From positions 930,001-994,000 of the forward strand of contig CAVTIR010000005.1 in NCBI GenBank assembly GCA_963734665.1: 64,000 bases of DNA. The letters are read 5' to 3'. How positions within the stretch are numbered: the first letter of the stretch is position 1; every line of letters starts with the position of its first letter. Below, one piece after another: positions 9,168-17,596 of this stretch. The notes under the pieces are model-generated. The model had not been told where the DNA came from. It ran no database searches and saw only the letters and a program-made list of their open reading frames with translations. The stretch comes from Trebonia sp963734665. GTDB lineage: Bacteria; Actinomycetota; Actinomycetes; Streptosporangiales; Streptosporangiaceae. The translations under genes were made by a program, and so were the position numbers.

Positions 9168-9854
9168 GTGCAGGACAAGGGCGCAGGAGCCCACGATCTG
9201 GTGCGTCCGAGCACGCTCACCTCGATGGCCAAGGAGTCCATCCGGGTGCGCATAGTGACCGGCGAAATCACTGCCGGCAAGATTCACTCGGTCCCTGCCC
9301 TAGCTGGCGTCCTCGGGGTGTCCGCCACGCCGGTCCGCGAGGCCATGCTTGAGCTTGCCGCGGACGGTCTGGTCGAGGCGGTGCCGAATCGCGGGTTCCG
9401 GGTGGTCGAGCTGTCACCGCACGACCTGGACGAGATCTTCCAGGTGCGGCTGCTGCTGGAGGTTCCGGCGATGGAGCAGGTCGCCCAGCGCGGCCTGAGC
9501 GCGGCCGACCGGGCTCGCTTCGGCGAGCTGGTCACGCTCATCGAGGAGCGTGCCCTGGAGGGCGACGCCATCGGGTTCCTCGCCGCGGACCGCGACTTCC
9601 ACCTTGGCCTGATGTCCTTGCTTGGAAACAGCCGGCTGGTCGATATCGTGTCGCGGCTGCGTGACCAGGCCCGCCTGTACGGACTGCTGTCGCTGGCCCA
9701 GCGCGGCGAGCTGCGTGAGTCGGCGCAAGAACACCGGGAGATCCTGGACGCCGTGTGCGACAAGCAGATCGCCAAGGTTGCTGCGGTGACCGGACATCAC
9801 CTCGAGCAGACCAGGGGCCTCTGGGCGGGCGTGGCGGAGACGGTCAAGCGATGA
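9168..9854 (+). CDS. GntR-family transcriptional regulator, FCD (FadR) subfamily
   Basis: This regulator of 228 residues has an N-terminal winged helix (ALAGVLGVSATPVREAMLELAADGLVEAVPNRGFRV) and an all-helical FCD effector domain with its usual metal/effector residues (DRDFHLGLM, EHREIL, GHHLE). An in-frame TTG lies 30 nt upstream, but GTG at 9168 has GAAAGGA six bases before it and is the better start. FCD regulators commonly repress adjacent catabolic operons and bind small organic or amino acids. The palindrome at 2219-2240 is a plausible target. The stop overlaps the next start as ATGA. Confidence 0.9.
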   Translation: MQDKGAGAHDLVRPSTLTSMAKESIRVRIVTGEITAGKIHSVPALAGVLGVSATPVREAMLELAADGLVEAVPNRGFRVVELSPHDLDEIFQVRLLLEVPAMEQVAQRGLSAADRARFGELVTLIEERALEGDAIGFLAADRDFHLGLMSLLGNSRLVDIVSRLRDQARLYGLLSLAQRGELRESAQEHREILDAVCDKQIAKVAAVTGHHLEQTRGLWAGVAETVKR

Positions 9855-10851
9855 GCCTGCATGAGACGGCGCACCGTGCGTCCAGCTTTCCCGTCACGAT
9901 CGGGGCGGCGGAGCTGCGTGGCCTGGTGCCGATGGCCGAGGCGATTGAGGCGACCCGCCGCGGGTTCGCCGCGGCCACCTTGGGGGAGGTGACCGGCCCG
10001 CTGCGGACCTCGCTGGCCGGGCACCGGGTGCTCGTCATGCCGGTCGAGCACGTCTCGGGAAGCGGGGTGATCAAGGTGATCAGCTTGCCAGAGAATGCCC
10101 GGGAGCGCGGGCTGCCCAGCATCGGCGGCGTCGTGCTCTGGATCGACGCCGAGACCGGGCAGATTCCCGCGCTCCTTGACGGGGAGTCGTTCACCGCGCT
10201 GCGCACCGGCGCGGCCAGCGGCCTGGCCACGGACCTGCTGGCCGCGCCGGACAGCCGGGTGCTCGCCATGCTCGGGCCGGCGGCCAGGCCGCCGACCAGG
10301 TCGCCGCGGTCTGCGCGGTGCGGCCCATCACCGAAGTCCGAGTACACAGCAGGGGCCAGGAACGCAGTGCAGAGCTGTCCCGCGAGCTGGCTGCCCGTCA
10401 CCCGGGCGTCGTGGTCCACGTGGCCGGAAGCGCTGCCGAGGCGGTGCGCGGCGCCGACGTGATCTGCACCGCGACGCGGGCCACGGCCCCGCTGTTCGAC
10501 GAGGCCGACCTGGCTGCGCATGCGCACGTCAACGCCATCGGCGCCTACACCCTGGAGATGTCCGAGGTGCCGCCCGGTGCGTTCGGGCGTGCCTCGGCCG
10601 TCGTCATCGACCAGCTCGATGCGGTGCTCGCCGAGGCGGGCAACGTGGTCGACGCGCTCGAGGCCGGTCAGGTCCGACAGGAGGACCTGATCGAGATCGG
10701 CAGCCTGCTGAGCGGTACCGCGCCGCCCGCGGCCGGGCTGACCATCTTCAAGTCGGTCGGCATTGCCGCACAGGACTGGTCGGTCTGCGAACTGGCCATC
10801 CAGCGAGCGCGCGACGCCGGCCTGCTCCCGCCGCCTGTCGCCCTGGCCTGA
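9851..10851 (+). pseudogene. ornithine cyclodeaminase/mu-crystallin family reductase, frameshifted
   Basis: The N-terminal part (ATG 9851 to about 10278) reads through LPENARERGLPSIGGVVLW and EAGQIPALL-like family motifs to LAMLGP. From about 10282 the match continues in the next frame (GQAADQVAAVCAVRPITEV ... VINAIGAYT-like NAIGAYTLEMSEV ... LTIFKSVG) to the stop at 10851. Adding one G at 10278-10282 restores the dinucleotide-binding loop as GPGGQA. The protein would be about 333 residues. Family members include ornithine cyclodeaminase, alanine dehydrogenase and delta1-pyrroline-2-carboxylate (ketimine) reductase. Next to a proline racemase, the last is attractive. It is either a pseudogene or an assembly error. 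Confidence 0.85.
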
Positions 10852-10915
10852 TCAGCGGGCGCCCGCCGCGCTCGCACATTCCGTTAGCTGACATTTTTTG
10901 AGGACGAAACACGTC

Positions 10916-11935
10916 ATGAGCCAGCCTTACCCCACCAGCACTGCCCTCATCAGCACCGTCGACTACCACACCGCGGGAGAACCGTTCCGGATCGTCACGA
11001 GCGGCGTCCCGACCCTGCCGGGGGCGACGGTGGCCGACCGGCGGGTGGCTGCGGCGACGCGGTTCGACCACATCCGGCGCCTGCTGGTCCAGGAGCCGCG
11101 CGGGCATCCCGGGATGTACGGCTGCTTCCTTACCCCGCCTGACGACGAAGGCGCCGAGTTCGGCGCGATCTTCTTCCACCACTCCGGGTTCTCGACCGCC
11201 TGCGGGCACGGCACGATCGCCCTGGCCACCTGGGCGATCGAGGCTGGCCTTGTGGCTGCTGAGCCGGGAACGTCGTTCAACATCGATGTCGCGTCGGGGA
11301 GGGTGGGGGTCACCGTGTCGCCTGCCCCGGCCGGCGGCTGGGCGGTAAGCTTCCGCAACGTGCCGGCCTGGGTACACAAGCGCGGCGTCGCCGTGCGCAC
11401 GCGGGCCGGCGAGGTGAGCGCCGACATCGCGTTCGGCGGCGCGTTCTACGCCAGCCTGCCCGCCGCCGCCCTGGGTCTGCGGGTCACCACCGAGGACCTG
11501 CCCGCGCTGATCGAGGCCGGCCGGTCGGTGCAGCGCGACCTGAACGCGGCTGGTGCGGCGGAGCACCCCGCCGACCCGCGGCTCAGCGGGATCTACGGCG
11601 TCATCCTGCACGAGGAACTGCCCGCTGAGGGGGGCACCCTGCGGCAGCGGAACGTGACCATCTTCGGCGACGGGCAGGTGGACCGGTCCCCCTGCGGCAG
11701 CGGCACCACCACCCGGCTCGCCCTGCTGGCCGGACACGGCCTCGCCGAGGGGCAGGACCTGATCCACGAGAGCATCATCGGCACCAGGTTCATCGCGCGG
11801 GTCGCGGCGTCGACGGTGGACAACGGCCTGCCGGCGGTGATCACCGAGGTCACCGGCACCGCGTCGCGGACCGGGCTGCACCAGTTCACCCTCGGTCCCA
11901 CGGACGAGCTGGGCGCCGGCTTCTCGCTCGCCTGA
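10916..11935 (+). CDS. proline racemase family protein (proline racemase or 4-hydroxyproline epimerase)
   Basis: This 339-residue enzyme has both catalytic cysteines of racemases/epimerases: Cys96 in STACGHGT and Cys260 in RSPCGSGT. The related trans-3-hydroxyproline dehydratases replace the first Cys by Thr or Ser, so dehydration is unlikely. The N-terminal DYHTAGEPFRIV motif is typical. ATG 10916 follows GAGGA with an 11-nt spacer, and an in-frame TTG at 10898 is less likely. It is the last gene of the peptide island and would interconvert L- and D-proline or 4-hydroxyproline epimers released from peptides. Which of the two cannot be decided from sequence alone. Confidence 0.9.
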   Translation: MSQPYPTSTALISTVDYHTAGEPFRIVTSGVPTLPGATVADRRVAAATRFDHIRRLLVQEPRGHPGMYGCFLTPPDDEGAEFGAIFFHHSGFSTACGHGTIALATWAIEAGLVAAEPGTSFNIDVASGRVGVTVSPAPAGGWAVSFRNVPAWVHKRGVAVRTRAGEVSADIAFGGAFYASLPAAALGLRVTTEDLPALIEAGRSVQRDLNAAGAAEHPADPRLSGIYGVILHEELPAEGGTLRQRNVTIFGDGQVDRSPCGSGTTTRLALLAGHGLAEGQDLIHESIIGTRFIARVAASTVDNGLPAVITEVTGTASRTGLHQFTLGPTDELGAGFSLA

Positions 11936-12016
11936 ACTGAATTCGCGAACTGGCCCTGACCCTCAGGGGATCCAATTGGCAGAGGCCGGTTTATCGCGGA
12001 GTGCGTGGCTTCGCGG

Positions 12017-12032
12017 TTAAGTGAGCACTTAA
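12017..12032. promoter_or_regulatory. 16-bp palindrome upstream of moaE
   Basis: TTAAGTG-AG-CACTTAA is a perfect 7-bp inverted repeat with a 2-nt centre, 41 nt before the moaE start. Its size and base composition resemble MarR-type operators. No MarR gene is seen in the window. Confidence 0.45.
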
Positions 12033-12073
12033 TCGCGGGGCTCGCCCTGACGGGCGCGCGGTAACTTAGATGG

Positions 12074-12499
12074 GTGACTCAGATCAGGCTGATCGCCATC
12101 AGGGATACCGCGCTGTCTGTCGACGAGGTGCGGAACGCGATCGCGGACCCTGCGGCGGGCGGTGAGGTGCTGTTCATCGGCACCGTGCGGGACACCGACG
12201 ACGACAAGGGCGTGACCGGGCTCTCGTACTCGGCGCACCCGACGGCCGAGGCCGAGCTGCGGAAGGTTACCGAGTCCATGGTGGCCAAGTTCCCCGATGT
12301 GATCGGTGTCGCAGCGGTCCACCGGGTCGGTGACCTGGCCGTAGGCGACCTGGCCGTCGTCGTCGGCGTGTCCTGCGCGCACCGGGCAGAGGCCTTCCAT
12401 GCCTGCCACGCGCTGATCGACGAGCTTAAGGCCACGGTGCCGATCTGGAAGCACCAGCGGTTCACCGACGGTACCGATCAATGGGTCGGCAGCGCGTAG
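12074..12499 (+). CDS. moaE: molybdopterin synthase catalytic subunit MoaE
   Basis: This 141-residue large subunit of molybdopterin synthase inserts the dithiolene sulfurs into cyclic pyranopterin monophosphate together with MoaD. The family motifs are visible: GGEVLFIGTVRD near the N-terminus, LSYSAHPTAEAELRKV, IGVAAVHRVGDLAVGDLAVVVGVS, and the C-terminal Lys-containing active-site segment (PIWKHQRFTDGTDQWVGS). No moaD or other molybdenum cofactor gene is adjacent. The start is GTG 12074. Confidence 0.93.
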   Translation: MTQIRLIAIRDTALSVDEVRNAIADPAAGGEVLFIGTVRDTDDDKGVTGLSYSAHPTAEAELRKVTESMVAKFPDVIGVAAVHRVGDLAVGDLAVVVGVSCAHRAEAFHACHALIDELKATVPIWKHQRFTDGTDQWVGSA

Positions 12500-12508
12500 C
12501 ATTCGAGC

Positions 12509-13540
12509 ATGTCCCGACGTTCCCTGACGCTGGTCATAGCTGGCCTGGCGACCGTGGCCGCGATCGCGATCGCAGTGCTTTTCCCCGTGCCGTACGTGAT
12601 CCTCACACCGGGGCCCACGCTGAACACGCTCGGCGACTCCTCGGGGCAGCCGCTGATCTCGATTAGCGGGCACCCGACGTACCCGACGACCGGGCACCTG
12701 AACATGGTGACGATCAGCTATGAGGGCGGTCCAGGGTCCAACCTGAACGTCTTCGAGGCGCTGCGTGCGTGGCTGGACCCGTCGGAGGCCGTGGTTCCGG
12801 AGAGCGAGCTGTTCCCGGCGGGGCAGAGCGCGCAGCAGACGCAGGCGCAGGACACGGAGGAGATGGCGTCCTCGCAGGAGCTGGCCACCGCTGCCGCGCT
12901 CACTCAGCTGCACATCAGCTACCAGACGCAGGTGGAGGTGGTCTCGACGGTGCCCGGGTACCCGGCGAGCAAGTCGCTGAAGGCCGGGGACATCATCGAG
13001 GCGGTGGACGGGACGCCGGTGACGGGGACGACGTCGCTGAGCTCAATGATCACCGCGCACCCGGTGGGCACCACCCTCCAGATCGAGGTGCTCCGGGCCG
13101 GGAAGACCCTGACGCTGCCGGTCGCGAGCAAGTCCTCGGGCGGCACGGCGGTGATCGGCGTGCAGGTTCAGGAGGAGTACAAGTTCCCCTTCAACGTGCA
13201 GATCACCGTGGGCAACATCGGCGGGCCGAGCGCCGGCATGATGTTCGCGCTCGGCATCATCGACAAGCTGACGACGATGAACCTGTCCGGCGGCAAGTTC
13301 ATCGCGGGCACAGGGGAGATCACGGCGTCGGGCCAGGTGGAGCCGATCGGCGGCATCCAGCAGAAGATGGTGGGCGCCCGCGACGCCGGCGCGACCGTCT
13401 TCCTGGCCCCGGCTGGTAACTGCTCCGACACGGTGGGCGCGGTCCCGGCCGGCCTGCAGGTCGTGAAGGTATCGACCCTCTCCCAGGCGGTCTCCGACCT
13501 GGAGGCGCTCAAGGCAGGTAAGCCAGTCCCGTCCTGTTAG
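12509..13540 (+). CDS. PDZ-domain membrane protease with Lon-like (S16) domain, YlbL family
   Basis: This 343-residue protein has one N-terminal membrane helix (TLVIAGLATVAAIAIAVLFP), a VPYVILTPGPTLNTLG motif, a PDZ domain (about 150-215) and a C-terminal S16 domain. The Ser-Lys dyad is visible as GGPSAGMMFAL (Ser about 240) and GGIQQKMVGARDAG (Lys about 286). There is no ATPase domain, so it is an ATP-independent Lon-like protease, probably extracytoplasmic and membrane-anchored. It follows moaE by 9 nt, which suggests co-transcription rather than a functional link. Confidence 0.92.
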   Translation: MSRRSLTLVIAGLATVAAIAIAVLFPVPYVILTPGPTLNTLGDSSGQPLISISGHPTYPTTGHLNMVTISYEGGPGSNLNVFEALRAWLDPSEAVVPESELFPAGQSAQQTQAQDTEEMASSQELATAAALTQLHISYQTQVEVVSTVPGYPASKSLKAGDIIEAVDGTPVTGTTSLSSMITAHPVGTTLQIEVLRAGKTLTLPVASKSSGGTAVIGVQVQEEYKFPFNVQITVGNIGGPSAGMMFALGIIDKLTTMNLSGGKFIAGTGEITASGQVEPIGGIQQKMVGARDAGATVFLAPAGNCSDTVGAVPAGLQVVKVSTLSQAVSDLEALKAGKPVPSC

Positions 13541-13653
13541 ATCAAGCGCCAAGGTCAAAGTCGCAGCAGTAAGGAAGAGTCCGAACGGATTCGGCTGTCT
13601 TGCGCCGCGCCACGCGACTGTGCCCGGAATGCGGGGCGATGCCCGGTCTGGTC

Positions 13654-13738
13654 CGGGGTGCGCGCCCGATACGAAGGTGTTCTTTGCCATCGGGCGCGCA
13701 CCCCGCACACTGGGGGGTACGGGGGGTCGTCCCCCCGG
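13654..13738 (+). repeat. dispersed hairpin + G-box repeat, copy A
   Basis: A perfect 17-bp stem (13654-13670 with 13689-13705; left arm CGGGGTGCGCGCCCGAT) encloses an 18-nt loop. It is followed at 13711-13738 by a G-box, GGGGGGTACGGGGGG then TCGT then CCCCCC. The loop is the reverse complement of the loop in copy C2 with a few changes. The element lies in the 311-nt gap between the protease and glycosyltransferase genes and may double as a terminator. Further copies are at 43303, 48572 and 62223. Confidence 0.8.
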
Positions 13739-13749
13739 AAGACAGCTCC

Positions 13750-13792
13750 TACCTGCGCATGGTTCTTTGTCTTACCTGCGCATGGTTCTTTG
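13750..13792 (+). repeat. two direct copies of a 20-bp sequence
   Basis: TACCTGCGCATGGTTCTTTG occurs at 13750-13769 and again at 13773-13792, with a 23-bp period. It lies directly after repeat copy A and 60 nt before the glycosyltransferase start. The role is unknown. It may be a replication-slippage duplication or a paired regulator site. Confidence 0.75.
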
Positions 13793-13851
13793 CTTCACCT
13801 ACGGAGGCGTAGGCTTCGGCTAGGCAGACCGTCGAAGGGAGCACGTGCGCT

Positions 13852-15000
13852 GTGGCACTTCGGGTACTCGTCGACGCGACTGACGTACCGACTGACCGGG
13901 GCGCGCTCGGCCGCTACGTTGACGGGTTGATGGGCGCCCTGGCCGCGACCGGGGTGGACCTGGCCGTTGCGTGCCAGCGGTCCGACGAGGAACGGTACGG
14001 CCGGCTGGCACCAGGCGCCACGATCGTCGCCGGCCCGGCTGGGCTCGGGCACCGCAGCGAGCGCCACGCCTGGGAGCAGAGTGGCCTTCCCCTCGTCGCG
14101 GAAGAGGTCGGCGCGGACGTCATCCACATGCCGAACTACTCGATGCCGCTGCGCCCTGGGCTGCCGACCGTCGTGACGATCCACGACCTCTCGTTCTTCA
14201 CCGATCCCGAGCGGTACACGCCGATGGGCGCGATGTCACTGATGTCGGCGACCAAGACGTCAGCCAGGCAGGCGGCACGGCTGATCGTCCCGTCTAATGC
14301 CACCAGGGACGAGCTGGTCCGGGTGCTTGGCGTCGATCCCGGGAGGATCGACGTCGCCTATCACGGGGTCGACCACCGCCTCTTCCACCGGCCTAACGAG
14401 ATTCAGGTCAGCCGGGTCACCGCACGCCTCGGGCTGCACGGCAGGCCGTATGTCGCTTTCCTCGGCTCGCTGACGCCGCGCAAGAACGCCCCGGCCCTGG
14501 TCAGCGGGTGGGCCATCGCGGTGGCTGACCTGGCCGACCCGCCGGCGCTCGTGCTCGGCGGCGGGGGCGGCTGGAGCCAGGAGCTCGACGAGGCCGTCTC
14601 GCGCGTGCCGTCGCACCTGCGGCTTGTCCGGCCTGGATACCTCCCGTTCGCCGACCTGCCCGGCTTCCTCGGCGGGGCGGTCGTCGTAGCGGCGCCGTCG
14701 CGCGGCGAGGGGTTCGGCCTGCCGGTGCTTGAGGCGATGGCCTGCGGCGCTCCGGTGCTGACGACCTACCGGACCTCACTGCCCGAGGTGGGCGGCGACG
14801 CGGTGGCGTACACCGAGCCGGACGCGGACTCGATCGCCGTCGCGCTCCGTGCCCTGCTGGACGATCCGCAGCGCCGGACCGCGCTCGCCGTGGCGGGCTA
14901 CGCCAGGGCGCTGGACTTCACCTGGGGCGCCTCGGCGACCGCCCACGTGGCCAGTTACAAGCGCGCCGCGGATCAGGGAATAGTGGACATGCGGGGCTGA
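13852..15000 (+). CDS. glycosyltransferase family 4 (GT-B fold)
   Basis: This 382-residue cytoplasmic or membrane-associated glycosyltransferase has the N-terminal ALRVLVDATDVPTDRGALGRYV, a central PYVAFLGSLTPRKNAPALV and a C-terminal donor site (APSRGEGFGLPVLEAMACGAPVLT with the EX7E motif). The gene order glycosyltransferase then mannose-1-phosphate guanylyltransferase suggests that the donor is GDP-mannose, which is inference. The start is GTG 13852, preceded by AAGGGAG at 10 nt. Confidence 0.9.
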   Translation: MALRVLVDATDVPTDRGALGRYVDGLMGALAATGVDLAVACQRSDEERYGRLAPGATIVAGPAGLGHRSERHAWEQSGLPLVAEEVGADVIHMPNYSMPLRPGLPTVVTIHDLSFFTDPERYTPMGAMSLMSATKTSARQAARLIVPSNATRDELVRVLGVDPGRIDVAYHGVDHRLFHRPNEIQVSRVTARLGLHGRPYVAFLGSLTPRKNAPALVSGWAIAVADLADPPALVLGGGGGWSQELDEAVSRVPSHLRLVRPGYLPFADLPGFLGGAVVVAAPSRGEGFGLPVLEAMACGAPVLTTYRTSLPEVGGDAVAYTEPDADSIAVALRALLDDPQRRTALAVAGYARALDFTWGASATAHVASYKRAADQGIVDMRG

Positions 15001-15180
15001 GTGCCCGAAAGCTCCTGTTTTGGTACTGATAAGCCGCAGCGTTTCATAACGCCACTGCGGCGAATTCCTCTGTGCCCTGGGGTATCACCAGTGTGTGGTG
15101 AGTATGCTGCACAAGTTGCCGGGCTGTCCGGCGGCCCCCTCCGTCCGTAGAACCGACCGACCGCTAAGGTGACACGACTT

Positions 15181-16266
15181 ATGCCGCGTGAACCGCTGGA
15201 AGCGATCATGCTCGTCGGGGGCAAGGGCACTCGGCTACGCCCGCTGACCTTGTCTGCCCCCAAGCCGCTGCTACCCACCGCCGGAGTGCCGTTCCTCGCG
15301 CACCAGCTGGCCCGCTCGGCGGAGTGCGGCATCACGCATGTGGTGCTCGCGACCTCCTACCGGGCTGACATGTTCATCGATGCCTTCGGGACCGGCGAGC
15401 AATTCGGACTGTCGATCGACTACGTCTACGAGTCCGAGCCGCTGGGGACCGGCGGCGGCATCCGCAACGCGGCCGAACTGCTGCGCGGGAAACCCGACGA
15501 CCCGATCGTCATCCTGAACGGTGACATCCTGTCGGGACACGACCTTCCCGCGCAGGTGGACCTGCACCGGAAGAAGGAAGCGGCGGTGACGCTGCACCTG
15601 GTCCCTGTGGATGACCCCAGCCGGTACGGCTGCGTGCCCACGGACGCCAGCGGCCGGGTCACCGCGTTCCTTGAGAAGACACCGAACCCGGTCACCAACC
15701 AGATCAACGCCGGCTGCTACGTCTTCCGCCGCTCGGTGATCGATACGATCCCGGCCGACCAGGTGGTGTCAGTGGAGAGGGAGACATTCCCGAGCCTGAT
15801 CGAGGCCGGGGCGGTCGTCATGGGCTACGCCGAGGCCGCGTACTGGCTTGACGTCGGCACGCCCGAGGCGTTCGTCCGGGGATCCTGCGACGTCGTGCTC
15901 GGCGCGCTGTCCTCGCCGGCCGTGGACGGCCAGCCGGGCGAGTTCCGCGTGCTGGGGGGCGCCGCAGTGGCCGACGGCGCGCGCCTGTCTGGCGGGACCA
16001 CCGTGGGGCACCGGGCAGTCGTCGAGTCCGGCGCTGTCGTCTCTGGCAGCGTGATCTTCGACGGTGCCCGCATCGGCCCCGGCGCGATCGTCCGCGACAG
16101 CATCGTCGGCAAGGGCGCGACGATCGCCGGCGGTGCGGCGCTCGACGGCGTAGTCATCGGAGACCAGGCCTACGTCGGGGCAGGTAACGAGCTTTCCAGG
16201 GGCCTGCGGCTATGGCCGGGGACCCGCCTGGAGCCAACCTCGGTGCGCTTCTCTTCCGACGCCTAG
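15181..16266 (+). CDS. mannose-1-phosphate guanylyltransferase-like NDP-sugar synthase
   Basis: This 361-residue nucleotidyltransferase has the signature LVGGKGTRLRPLT at its N-terminus, a PKPLLP motif, the metal site in ILNGDIL and the product-binding EKT in FLEKTPNP. The C-terminal third is a left-handed beta-helix with hexapeptide-like repeats (GRVLGGAAVADGARLSGG-type). It resembles the actinobacterial ManB/ManC GDP-mannose pyrophosphorylases found next to the whiB-fbiA block in mycobacteria. It would make GDP-mannose for glycan or lipoglycan assembly. ATG 15181 is chosen over GTG 15169 because AAGG lies 11 nt before it. Confidence 0.86.
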   Translation: MPREPLEAIMLVGGKGTRLRPLTLSAPKPLLPTAGVPFLAHQLARSAECGITHVVLATSYRADMFIDAFGTGEQFGLSIDYVYESEPLGTGGGIRNAAELLRGKPDDPIVILNGDILSGHDLPAQVDLHRKKEAAVTLHLVPVDDPSRYGCVPTDASGRVTAFLEKTPNPVTNQINAGCYVFRRSVIDTIPADQVVSVERETFPSLIEAGAVVMGYAEAAYWLDVGTPEAFVRGSCDVVLGALSSPAVDGQPGEFRVLGGAAVADGARLSGGTTVGHRAVVESGAVVSGSVIFDGARIGPGAIVRDSIVGKGATIAGGAALDGVVIGDQAYVGAGNELSRGLRLWPGTRLEPTSVRFSSDA

Positions 16267-16288
16267 GGGTCCGGCCCGGGGGGAGTGC

Positions 16289-17392
16289 ATGGCTGATGTA
16301 ATGCTGGAGCGGGAGTGGCTTGCTCCGTTCCTCGTTGACGTACGGCGCACGCTCTCCGTCCAGGGCCGGGGCCGGGGCGACCCGACCTTCCAGGCCGACG
16401 AGGCGGGCGCGATCTGGCGGACCTCGCTGACCCCGGACGGCCCGGCCACGATCCGCGTGCTGCCCGGCCGCCCTCCAGCACTGGCAGGTGAGCCAGGACT
16501 GGCAGGCGAGCCAGCGCAGGCAAGCCAGCCCGGGCGGTCGGAAGAGAACGTGTGGGCGGAAAGGATCGCCCAGGCGCCGGTTCCTGTCACACCTGTGCGG
16601 GCGCAGGCGTGGGGGCCTGGCGCGCAGTGGCTGCTCGACGCGCTCCCCGGCGCCCTCGGCCTTTATGACGATATTTCCGGATTCGACCCCGACGCCCATC
16701 CCGTCATCAAGGACGCCGCGCGCCGGAACCCCGGACTGCGGCTCGGCCGCTCCGGCCGCCTCATGGAGGCGCTCGTTCCCGCCATCCTCGAGCAGAAGGT
16801 GGTCATTCTCGAAGCCCACCGCGCCTGGCGGATCCTCCTGGCGAAGTACGGCACGCCGCCGCCAGGGCCTGCACCGCGCGGCATGCGGGTCTTCCCGCCG
16901 CCGGGCACCTGGCGCCGCATCCCGTCCTGGGAGTGGCACAGGGCCGGGGTGGAGGGCGTCCGCGCCGAGACGATCATCAGGGCCGCCAGCGTGGCCGACA
17001 GCCTGGAGCGGCTGCTCACGCTGACCCACGAGGAAGCCGACTGGAAGCTGCGGACCATCCCCGGCATCGGCGTCTGGACCTCGGCCGAGGCCCGCCAGCG
17101 GGCGGCAGGCGACCCGGACGCGGTTTCCGTCGGCGACTACCACCTGAAGAACGTCGTCGGCTGGGCACTAGCCGGAAAGGACCGCTCCACCGACGAGGAG
17201 ATGCTGGCACTGCTGGAGCCGTTCAAAGGCCACCGGCACCGCGCCACGCGGCTAATCGGCCTCAGCCGCGGAAACGGGACGGCCGGAGCCGCCAGGCCCG
17301 CCGGCTCCGCCACCGGCATAGCCCGCTACGGCGTCGGCGGCCCCCCTCGCCGCGGCCCGCGCCTGCCCGTCCGCGACTACCGCAGCTTCTAG
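16289..17392 (+). CDS. DNA-3-methyladenine glycosylase II family protein (AlkA-like)
   Basis: This 367-residue HhH-GPD protein has the helix-hairpin-helix in the segment around WKLRTIPGIGVWTSAE, followed by the catalytic Asp in AVSVGDYHLKN. An upstream helical region (LVPAILEQKVVILEAHRAWR) matches the family. It excises alkylated bases during base-excision repair. ATG 16289 has GGGGGGAG four bases upstream. The C-terminal 40 residues (GTAGAARPAGSATG...) are low-complexity. Confidence 0.9.
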   Translation: MADVMLEREWLAPFLVDVRRTLSVQGRGRGDPTFQADEAGAIWRTSLTPDGPATIRVLPGRPPALAGEPGLAGEPAQASQPGRSEENVWAERIAQAPVPVTPVRAQAWGPGAQWLLDALPGALGLYDDISGFDPDAHPVIKDAARRNPGLRLGRSGRLMEALVPAILEQKVVILEAHRAWRILLAKYGTPPPGPAPRGMRVFPPPGTWRRIPSWEWHRAGVEGVRAETIIRAASVADSLERLLTLTHEEADWKLRTIPGIGVWTSAEARQRAAGDPDAVSVGDYHLKNVVGWALAGKDRSTDEEMLALLEPFKGHRHRATRLIGLSRGNGTAGAARPAGSATGIARYGVGGPPRRGPRLPVRDYRSF

Positions 17393-17497
17393 CACAGCAG
17401 CCACCGGTCGGGGCACGTGCCTGCGGGAATACCCGCCGACGCTCAATGGCACTGCAGCGGTTGACTGGCCAGGGTCGGGACCGCTCCGTAAGATGGC

Positions 17498-17533
17498 GGA
17501 TCGCCGGGTATACCGCGGTACTCTCGGCGATCC
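17498..17533. terminator. hairpin between convergent genes
   Basis: GGATCGCCG and CGGCGATCC form a 9-bp perfect stem around an 18-nt loop. It lies in the 204-nt gap between the AlkA gene and the convergent small HTH gene. No other feature was seen in that gap. Confidence 0.4.
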
Positions 17534-17596
17534 ACATGACGTGGCCGCGGCCGTGACCCGCCCAGTTTGCTTCTGCTGGCGGCGCGGCCTGACGAG

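Noticed and set aside
7439..9280. 613-codon minus-strand frame over the CocE-type hydrolase
   Set aside because: It has no recognisable domain and shadow-type composition, and the plus-strand frame has complete S15 motifs.
13541..13851. Small frames encoding GGYGGSSPR-like peptides
   Set aside because: These are translations of the dispersed G-box repeat, which produces the same peptide near 43380 and 62230. They are not genes.
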